DNA from: Cryptomeria japonica
Lineage: Eukaryota > Streptophyta > Pinopsida > Cupressales > Cupressaceae
Direction: 5' to 3'
DNA: 64,000 nucleotides
Assembly: GCF_030272615.1 (NCBI RefSeq)
Contig: NC_081413.1
Location: 16,378,285 to 16,442,284 of the forward strand
Below, in pieces: positions 57,032-64,000 of the stretch. Positions within the stretch are counted from its first letter, which is position 1, and every line of letters starts with the position of its first letter. The translations under genes and the position numbers were made by a program. The notes beneath the pieces were generated by a model, which did no database searches, was not told the DNA's origin, and saw only the letters and a list, made by a program, of their open reading frames with translations.

Positions 57032-57976
57032 CACTCTCAAATCATTTCTGCATATAACAAATTAGAATCTGTTTTATTATGTTGAGCATTGTTTATGACT
57101 CTCATGGCTTTGGTGCCTGTTGAACTTCTTTATTTGTTGGTTCTGTCTTCAGAGATATTGTGTTATATGACTGCCTTCATAAGTCTGCTTGTAGTGAAAC
57201 TTGTCTCTCCATTTGGGCTTTAGGAGGTGTCATTCCGTAGCTGAGATGGTCGAGGAGTTTGTCTGTCCACTTGGGCATTGGGAGGCGTCTTGTTATAGCT
57301 TAAACAACATGGGAGGTTGTTTCTCTGCTTGGGCTTCATAGGATTTTTCTTGCAGCTTAGATGGTGGAGGTGGTTGACACATTAGTTGGGATTCAGGGGG
57401 TATCTTCTTGCAGAGAAGATAATGTAGGTCAACTCTTCACTTGGCCTCTAGGAAGCTGTCATCAAGGGTAGATGTTGTGTAATTCCAACTTCCTTATTAT
57501 TGTCAGGTTCAAGGGGGATGTTGGTGACAACCTTTTGTAAGTCTGAGTTATCTGGGCCCTTGCGTTATCTACTTGTCATATCCTTGGTATTATTGCTTTA
57601 TGATCCACATCAGTTACTATGTTGCACTATCTTTAGGATCGATGCTGATAAGGGGCTGGCCTATTTTATGGGTGGTTACTATTGTAGTGCTATATGGTGA
57701 CAATTATCATCTATGAATACATGTTTCCTACTTCATTTATGTTCATTTTGAATTATCCTTTATACAATGTTTACTCACAAGATCTTGTTATTTGATCAAA
57801 CCTGTTACTAAGTTCTTATACCAAAGTAATTATTATTGCTTTGTTTCATAAATATAATTATCATAGTGTATAATTTGTTTCTCTCAATTCATTTTGAAAT
57901 GCAATTCTAACTATTTGTTATATGCATGTTTATGTATTTTATCAAAGCAAAAAGGGGGAGAAGTAACACTCACTGC
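57032..57976 (+). other. probable 3' internal remnant of an LTR element with a degenerate repeat
   Basis: There is no coding frame. At 57195-57440 four or five loose units of about 60-75 bp repeat CACTTGGGCATTGGGAGG and AGCTTAGATGGTGG. The segment ends ATCAAAGCAAAAAGGGGGAG (57941-57960), which resembles the polypurine end at 10211-10230, but no LTR follows directly. Confidence 0.5.
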
Positions 57977-57987
57977 TGTTGAGACAT

Positions 57988-58058
57988 GGACCAGCTAGGA
58001 CTCAAACCTAGGACCTTCCATACGCTGCTGGAGTGCTCTACCACTGGGCTGCTGGCCC
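57988..58058 (-). tRNA. tRNA-like sequence inside the left TRIM LTR
   Basis: On the minus strand 71 nt fold as a tRNA. The acceptor pair is GGGCCAG/CTGGTCC. The D-arm is GCCCAGTGGTAGAGC with one mismatch. The T-arm is CTAGG-TTTGAGT-CCTAG. The anticodon arm is poor (TCCA/TGGA with an 8-base loop). The sequence GGTTTGAGTCC fits a Pol III B box and the D-arm fits an A box. It is probably a tRNA-derived promoter rather than a working tRNA. Confidence 0.65.
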
Positions 58059-58186
58059 CTCTTGGACCAGTCCATCATTGGTCCGGGTGTGGCTTATTTC
58101 CAACACCAACACCCCCCCTTAAGCCACACCTCTTGTGTGCTTGGGGCTCCTAGCTTGGAGCTGGCTCTGATACCATGTTGAGACAT

Positions 58187-58257
58187 GGACCAGCTAGGAC
58201 TCAAACCTAGGACCTTCCATATGCTGCTGGAGTGCTCTACCACTGAGCTACTGGCCC
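58187..58257 (-). tRNA. tRNA-like sequence inside the right TRIM LTR
   Basis: This is the same 71-nt fold as in the left LTR. Here the D-stem is perfect (GCTC/GAGC) and positions 8-9 read TA, as in ordinary tRNAs. CCA is encoded at the 3' end (CTGGTCCA). This copy is closer to a canonical tRNA. Confidence 0.65.
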
Positions 58258-58315
58258 CTCTTGGACCAATCCATCATCGGTCCGAGTGTGGCTTATTTCC
58301 AACACCAACAACTGC

Positions 58316-58586
58316 TTCGACACATTTTATTTTCAACAGTTGTCTTGCTAAATTTCTTCCCATCAATCAAAAACCAAAACCAAAATTCATGGATGAAAGA
58401 GAGATGATGAAATAAATTGCAAACTAAATAGTTGCAAAACCACAGTGAGAATTTGCCAAGATCTAGAGTCCAATTGATAGCTTAAACAAGAGAGAATAAA
58501 ATATGACAAGAATAAACTGTATTCCTACCAATATGCAAAATACCATCAACTGATTGAGTTGATTGAATGAAATGTTTGTTTATTAC
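58316..58586. other. flank with a diverged LTR fragment
   Basis: 58449-58530 (GTGAGAATTTGCCAAGATCTAGAG...AATAAACTGTATTCCTA) resembles the reverse complement of the end of the LTR at 58587-59066 and the fragment at 59780. Otherwise featureless. Confidence 0.5.
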
Positions 58587-59066
58587 TGTTGGTGTAATTA
58601 TTTATTCATGTTGGATGTTATTACACCTTACTTAAGTATACTTAGGATAATGCATTTCATAGTAGTTTGGGTATGAGACACTTGGGTGTTTGTGCCACAT
58701 TGGGATAGTGTGTTGTAGGAGATTTCCACCTTTTATGGTGTGATCTTGTTACTACTCTATCATATCCACTTATTGTGGAGTGATAATTCCACCTTCGGTG
58801 GGTGATCCACCTCATGTAGAATAATTTATTGTTTCTCCTACCTACCACACCTATTTCCCACCTACCCTTTCTTTCTCATTGAGCCACATGTCATGTTTGT
58901 GTGCTCACATATCCATATAGCCTTGCCTATATAAGCAAGCTCATATTCTTTGTATGTAATGATTGATCATTTATCTATTGATGAGAATACAGTTTATTCT
59001 TGTCTTATATTTTGTCTCTCTATTTTGTACTTTTCATTGAGCTCTTGATCTTGGTAAAATCTCACA
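58587..59066 (+). mobile_element. solo LTR of the gag-protease element family (480 bp)
   Basis: It starts TGTTGGTGTAATTATTT and ends AAAATCTCACA, with target duplication ATTAC at 58582-58586 and 59067-59071. The start matches the 3' LTR at 63547. No primer site follows, so this is a solo LTR and not the 5' LTR of the downstream element. Confidence 0.9.
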
Positions 59067-59071
59067 ATTAC

Positions 59072-59779
59072 ATACAATGTAAATAAGCCTGCGGCGCCGA
59101 AGCAGACGGGCCGGGAGATCGCTGGTGCAGGGAGGTAAGCGACCAAAGCAAGTAGAAGCCGCCAACGAGGAGCTGCAGCTGTCAGTAGAGGGCCATAAAG
59201 AGGTGGCCACCAGGGAGTGGAGTCATCGGAAGGTGAAGGTCGTCGGCGGTCAGGCCATGGAGAGGAAGACCAAACACTGACTAGTGTTGAGCGAGGGGCT
59301 CCGGTGAAATAAATGCAGTACGGGCCCTGCAACTCTGTGGAGAAACAAATGCAGTATGGGTATGAAGAGTACGAGGGGGGGTAGTCACAGACCCCCCCCC
59401 CCCCCCCCCCCCCGAAATATAATATATTTTTTATTTGAATTTTTGTGAAATAAACTTTTTTCGATAATTTTTTTTTTAAACTGCGAAATATAAAAAAATG
59501 AATTTTAATAAAAACATTTGCAGAAAATAATATATATTTTTTTTGAAAAATCCATACCATATAGCCAAATAGGCAAAATTTTTCCTCCAAAATCGACTTT
59601 CTCCAAAATAGGTTGAGTTTATACTCAATTTTTATGGAAATGGCCTCCTGAACTCAATCGTGATGTCGAAATCGCCGTAGGACACCCCCAAAAATAACAC
59701 CTCCTCAGATCTGTAAATGCAAGCCTTCAACAATGCCTCTCAAAGACAAATCAATGACGGTCTAATGGATCTGATACCA
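59072..59779 (-). other. inverted leader segment of a gag-protease family element, with a C22 run
   Basis: It ends at a minus-strand primer site (TGGTATCAGATCC, 59767-59779) beside an LTR end, so it is internal leader sequence in reverse orientation. It contains a GC-rich block (59085-59290) and an uninterrupted run of 22 C (59392-59413). The long minus-strand frame across it appears to be chance. Confidence 0.6.
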
Positions 59780-59925
59780 TGTGAGATTTTGCTAGGATCA
59801 AGAGCTCAATGAAAAGTACAAAATAGAGAGACAAAATATAGGACAAGGATAAACTGTATCCTCATAAGACTTATCTTGTTGATCAATGAAAAGACAAAAT
59901 AGAGAGACAAAATATAGCAAGCTTA
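59780..59925 (-). repeat. truncated LTR, minus strand
   Basis: It starts TGTGAGATTTTGCTAGGATC, the reverse complement of the LTR end at about 59066. It continues for about 90 bases in the same family. A partly repeated AAAAGACAAAATAGAGAGACAA segment follows, after which similarity stops. Confidence 0.65.
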
Positions 59926-61057
59926 TAAGACATCCCTGCTGGCACATCCTTCACTCGTCCGGAGCGCCGCCCTCGCCGCCGCTGCCTCCTCTTTCGTCGT
60001 TGGTGGCACCCAACTACTGGCAGCTCCCATCGCCGACATCCTTCTCTCCAGACTGCGATCCCTTCACCACATGGCCATGACATCTGACACGTGGCACTGT
60101 TTCATTCGGCCACATCAGCCTTTGTTATCCGTACACTGCCATTTTTTGCCACGCGGACTGTCCAGCCAACTTTGCCACGTGGTGATTTTCTGTTCGTTCG
60201 TACAGTGCCACATCATCGTCCCTACGCATAGTCAGCGGGTCCATTGAGCAGTTCGTACGACTAGTCATCTGACACATCAACAGATCGTACGACACTTGTC
60301 ATTCAGCGTTTGGGCCACGTCATTAGTTCATACTGTATGAACGCAATGCAGGCAGGGAGGTGAAGTTTTGGAGACGACCATACGATCGTCAAATTTAAGA
60401 CAATGTTTTGCTGACATCATCATTTTTCTGAAAATTTGGTAGGCCCCTCTCGTTGAGCTTTTTGATTTTGCAGTTCAACTTCAAATGGCCATATCTTACT
60501 CATTTTTGCTCCTTTTTTGGTGCAATTTTTTTGAAATGGGCTAATTGTTCGTGTACTTTCTCGTGGTGGCATTATTTTTTGATTTTGGTGGACAATTTTT
60601 TCAGAAAAATCAGTTTTTGGTGATTGTGCTTGTCCAATCCCCGTTTTTGCAACTTCCAGGATTCTATTTGGGCTCATACGAACTCCTTTTTAGGTGCCGT
60701 TTTTATTGAAAGTGCATAATTTTTTGTCTACTTTCATAATCTGCTATCAGTTTGTAGTGATTTTGAGTAGAAATTGTACTTGCAGCATATGGTCTTTTTT
60801 TGCCAATTTGGCACTTGTATTGCATATATCTATCTTTCTAGTCTTTTGTATTGTAGTTCTCAGCCTATTGGGGCAGTTGTAAAACAAAATCAGAAGTCCA
60901 CCTTGCCATTGTTTGCAAGTGGGCCTGTTGTACACGCACTATATATAAAGTGCCAAAATCATCTTTTTTTTGGGGGGGGGGGGGGTACTTTGATTGAGTG
61001 AATTTGGGGGGATGTCTCTTGTGCTTTTGTGCTCTTGTGTTCCTTCCTTTTTCTGCT
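59926..61057 (+). other. leader region before the gag-protease gene, with a G14 run
   Basis: A GC-rich opening (59940-60110) is followed by a T-rich leader. A G14 run at 60972-60985 lies about 75 bp before the gag start. No 5' LTR for this element is visible, so the 5' end is rearranged. Confidence 0.5.
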
Positions 61058-63327
61058 ATGGGTTCTCCTAAGTTTCCACTCTTAACTCCTCATAATTATG
61101 CTACTTGGAAAATTGATGCATGGAGTAAACTTATGGAAAAAGGACTAACTCATTATATTGATGGAACTATTGTTGCTCCCGCTGATCCTAAGGCTGATCT
61201 TGTTGCTCACTTGGATTGGCTCACTAAAAATATCATGGCAATTGGTACCTTAAGAATGTATGTATCAAAGGATCTCATCTTTCATATTGAAAAAATGTAC
61301 CTTAATTAAGAATGCTTGGCAAAAGTTTCAAGACTTGTACGGTCAAGTTGATGAGATTAGGGGATATTAGATTGATAGTGATCTCACCATGTTAGATGTG
61401 AGATCCCAAGAACTTTGATACTATACAAGATTATGTCACTAAAGCAAAAGTGTTGAGGGCACAACTTAAGGATTGTGGCATTGATAAGAAGGATACTCAA
61501 TTGATCTTCAATTTGATGGGCAAACTTCCACAATAATATGCAGCATTTGTTTCTAGTTTCCAAACCCATAGGATGACGATGGGTTCAAGCTACACAATGC
61601 CTACATTTGATGCTTTCACCGACATGTTGATGATGGAACAAACTAAGTTGATAAGCTTGGGCATTCTTAAGACTTCTAAGTCTCAAGCATTAGTGGCAAC
61701 TCAAGGGAACAAAGGAAATCAAGGAAAGGACAACTCAAACAAGAAGAAATGGCAATCAAAGCTTAAGGACAAAGCACCACCTTCTCCACACCAAGGAGAT
61801 TCATCCTCTTCCAAGAAGGACAATTCACCAAAGAAGGAGAGACCTACTTATGCCTATTGTAAAAAGGTTGGTCATGAGGAGCATCGTTGCCATTCTAAGA
61901 AGATTGATGAGCTCACACACATCCTCAAAAAACACAACATTGATTTGCCTAATTCCTACAAGGAGGATTCATCAAATTCAAAAGGGAAAGGGCAAGCATT
62001 CATGGCTTGTACAAGTGGGGAGACTCACTCTTTTGGGACAAGAAAAGGAAAAGCTCTTTGTGCTACTACAAGTCATGATTTAGGGAGATGGCTTCTAGAT
62101 TCAGGGGCTTCTCATCATATGGCATCTTCGCAATCTATGTTTTCTACATTTGAGCCTTGCACCATGTCGCAGATTTTGATGGGCAGTCATACATATATGG
62201 ATGTGATTCGGAAAGGATCTATTACCATTGGGGATAACTCCTTCAATGATGTGTTGTGTGTACCCCATTTGATAAACAATCTCCTTTCCATCTATCAAAT
62301 CACACATGTGGCAACAAAGAAAATTGTGGAGTTCACACCTCAGTCAGTTTTCATTAGGGACTTGGAGACTAGAGCTATCATTGCGACTGGGGTGGTGGAT
62401 CATGCATCGCGGTTATATTCCTTTTCAGATTTTGTTCCTAGTGATGAGGATGATTTCACATATGATGATTCTACACATGATGATCACACTTCTTGTGATG
62501 ATTCAGATTTTGAGGAGAACTTTGGGTACTTGAACCTGGGGATTCTCACATGTGATCCCATTCTTGAGCCTTGCATTTCATCTCCTATTGATATCACATC
62601 ACCAATTGCATTTGATGATGCGGATAGTGCGACAATTTTGCCTTCTTGTGATTTAGTGCAACAAGATATATCTTGTCTTCCAGCTTCAGTTTCATGGGAT
62701 GATTACTTGACAGACATTGCAGGTTTGTTTGTGGAATCCTACATTGCAGATTTGGGAGACATCATTGATGATATTCATCTTCTCTTTGATGAAGATGATC
62801 CTTCTTCGATTGTTGCGAGGGCGCACTTTGACCCTCTTGTTCATTCTCTACATGATCATTCTTTCGAGGTTAACATGATTGTGGATTCTTATGTACATCA
62901 GTTAGAGGAGGTCTCTTTATCCTTTGAGACATGTGAGTCTTTGAGACTTGTTCTACATTCCTCTCCACTAGATCTTGGAGTGCCTTTTTCAACAGTGTGG
63001 AGTAGTTCACCACCTTTTGAGGGGGTAACCTTTAGCATCGACATGGGGACACTTGAGCAGTTTTCAGAGATTCCTTTCATCATGAGTTTTTTTCCTACAT
63101 CTTCCCTACATGATTGGGGAGACTTCATGGATACACCTTTAGTTTTGTTTCTTCCCAAGGGGAGGAACGTTGTTCGACGTTCATGGAGCAGTTTCTTCAT
63201 TCATTCTCGAGCTTCTATCATTGGTGCAAATTCTACATTGAGGGGGGGCTACCTAGCTTCTCATCTTCTCTCAAATGGGGGGGACTTTTGCCTCACATGG
63301 GGTTTTGTTCCTCACACACTTCTATGA
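61058..63327 (+). pseudogene. copia-type gag-protease with a long non-retroviral tail, lightly broken
   Basis: It starts at ATGGGTTCTCCTAAG with a copia gag N-terminus (LLTPHNYATWKIDAWSKLM). Stops near 61307, 61368 and 61534 and a frame change break gag. From 61573 to 63327 the frame is open for 584 codons. It holds the rest of gag, a knuckle that has lost its first cysteine (YAYCKKVGHEEHRC, about 61849), and an aspartic protease site LLDSGASHHM (about 62092) with the usual GDN and LCVPHL blocks. After about residue 260 it becomes a roughly 320-residue tail rich in Asp, Ser and His (YDDSTHDDHTSCDDSDFEEN) with no integrase, reverse transcriptase or RNase H. A purine tract and LTR follow, so the element never reached pol. 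It is a non-autonomous gag-carrying element. The tail is unassigned. Confidence 0.8.
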
Positions 63328-63546
63328 GAGTTCTCTTGTATAGTTTTCATCTCTCTTTTGGGGGAGGGTTTTTTCCCATTGGGTTTTTCTCTCTTTCCCT
63401 GCTTTTTATGAGAGTTTGCATTGGTTTGCATGCATTTGCATTTGTACATGGGTACCTAATATGGCCTCATAGCCGGGACCCATCTTGCATTGCTTAGTTG
63501 CATTGTAGACTTAAGTGCATTCCCCTAAGTTGCACTTAAGGGGGGG
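63328..63546 (+). other. 3' untranslated stretch with polypurine tract
   Basis: T- and G-rich sequence ends CACTTAAGGGGGG; the purine run at 63537-63546 abuts the 3' LTR. Confidence 0.8.
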
Positions 63547-63651
63547 TGTTGGTGTAATTATTTATTCATGTTGGATATTATTACACTTTACTTAAGTTTA
63601 CTTAGGATAATGCATTTCATAGTAGTTTGGGTATGAGACACTTGGGTGTTT
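63547..63651 (+). repeat. 3' LTR of the gag-protease element, first part
   Basis: It matches 58587-58691 almost exactly up to CTTGGGTGTTTGTG, where a new element begins. The remainder is not in the window. Confidence 0.9.
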
Positions 63652-64000
63652 GTGTAAATGTATTGTAATTTCCAATTTAATGGACAAGTTATATGCAGGA
63701 TGGTGTATTTTAAATTTGATATTATGCCTATGACACTAATATTGCTATCTTTCTTTTACTGCAGGTAAGGAGGATGAACATGTATCGATTTCAATGTCAT
63801 CTCCTTTGATTGGAATGATATATAAATAGTAGGGTGGCCACGATCAAGTGGCACCTTGATCGGACATGTCTTTTAGACATGTCCGACCAAGATGTCACTT
63901 GGTCGTGACCCCTACTAACAACAACCAATCCATAACTAATCGGTGCTTCAAACATACCCGATAATGAATCGGTATCTTTAATGATAACAACGCTTATAAC
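63652..64000 (-). mobile_element. minus-strand copia LTR, cut by the window edge
   Basis: It begins TGTAAATGTATTG, the reverse complement of a ...CATTTACA LTR end, exactly where the host LTR stops matching 58691. Reverse-complemented, it has the same order as the LTR at 31328: CGATAATGAATCGG, a long palindrome, TATATAT, GACATTGAAATCG, then ATGTTCATCCTCC. It is a related but distinct family. The window ends inside it. Confidence 0.82.
63829..63915. repeat. long inverted repeat beside the TATA box of the terminal LTR
   Basis: Arms start GTAGGGTGGCCACGATCAAG and end CTTGGTCGTGACCCCTAC around the loop TTTTA, with the core CGGACATGTC/GACATGTCCG. It is the counterpart of 31818-31892. TATATAAATA (63820-63829) adjoins it. 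Confidence 0.88.

Larger units (their letters stand above)
57977..58310 (-). mobile_element. 334-bp TRIM element
   Basis: Two 135-bp LTRs (57977-58111, 58176-58310) flank a 64-bp centre. Target duplication ACTGC lies at 57972-57976 and 58311-58315. On the minus strand the primer site TGGTATCAGAGCC (58163-58175) adjoins one LTR and a G-run polypurine tract (58112-58120) the other. It has no coding capacity. The LTRs differ at about six positions. Confidence 0.93.

Noticed and set aside
57988-58257. Two ordinary tRNA genes
   Set aside because: Both lie at the same place inside TRIM LTRs and the anticodon arm is irregular, so they are parts of the element rather than host tRNA genes.
58587-59066. 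5' LTR of the gag-protease element
   Set aside because: The exact ATTAC duplication on both sides and the lack of a primer site show it is a solo LTR.
58994-59590. 198-codon minus-strand frame
   Set aside because: It crosses an LTR end, a C22 run and a leader. Its composition follows those features and it has no recognisable domain, so it is a chance frame.

Overview
The window looks like nuclear DNA of a seed plant with a large, repeat-rich genome. A conifer or other gymnosperm is my inference, not something shown directly. It is AT-rich, made mostly of LTR retrotransposons nested in one another, and holds only one short piece that reads like a host gene. Nothing bacterial, viral, rRNA or CRISPR-like is visible.

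Layout. 1-4213: the 5' half of a minus-strand Ty1/copia element that jumped into the 5' LTR of a plus-strand copia element (4214-11905). 11906-14452: host-like AT-rich DNA with a probable first exon of a PAT17-like DHHC S-acyltransferase (12650-12798) and T-rich intron. 14453-25567: a non-coding minus-strand LTR element (target duplication ATGTG) whose right LTR was split by a 7.6-kb element (17637-25226, duplication CCACG). 25573-31327: decayed sequence with a solo LTR (27211-27989) and copia remnants. 31328-39654: a nearly whole copia element (duplication AGAAC) with a 2.2-kb insertion in its integrase. 40178-43482: a second member of the 17637-25226 family. 44527-50859: a decayed copia element (duplication GATGT). 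50965-54684: the third family member. 55394-57031: a probable minus-strand LTR. 57977-58310: a tiny TRIM whose LTRs carry a tRNA-like sequence. 58587-59066: a solo LTR. 59067-63651: a gag-protease-only element, cut at 63652 by a minus-strand LTR that runs off the window.

The most unusual material is the three-member TGTTGTGAC...CAACA family. All three have TG/CA ends, 5-bp target duplications and a TATA box about 0.8 kb before the right end, and none has gag, protease, integrase or reverse transcriptase. The simplest reading is very large solo LTRs. Two carry a lattice of 33-bp palindromic cores spaced almost exactly 166, 167 or 176 bp. One encodes an intact 1,073-residue protein of unknown function, downstream of an apparent separate promoter and a small intron.

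LTR boundaries, target duplications, primer sites and motifs were read directly from the sequence. Family names come from known protein motifs. Functions and ages are inference. No alignments or database searches were run, and sequence differences were counted by eye.
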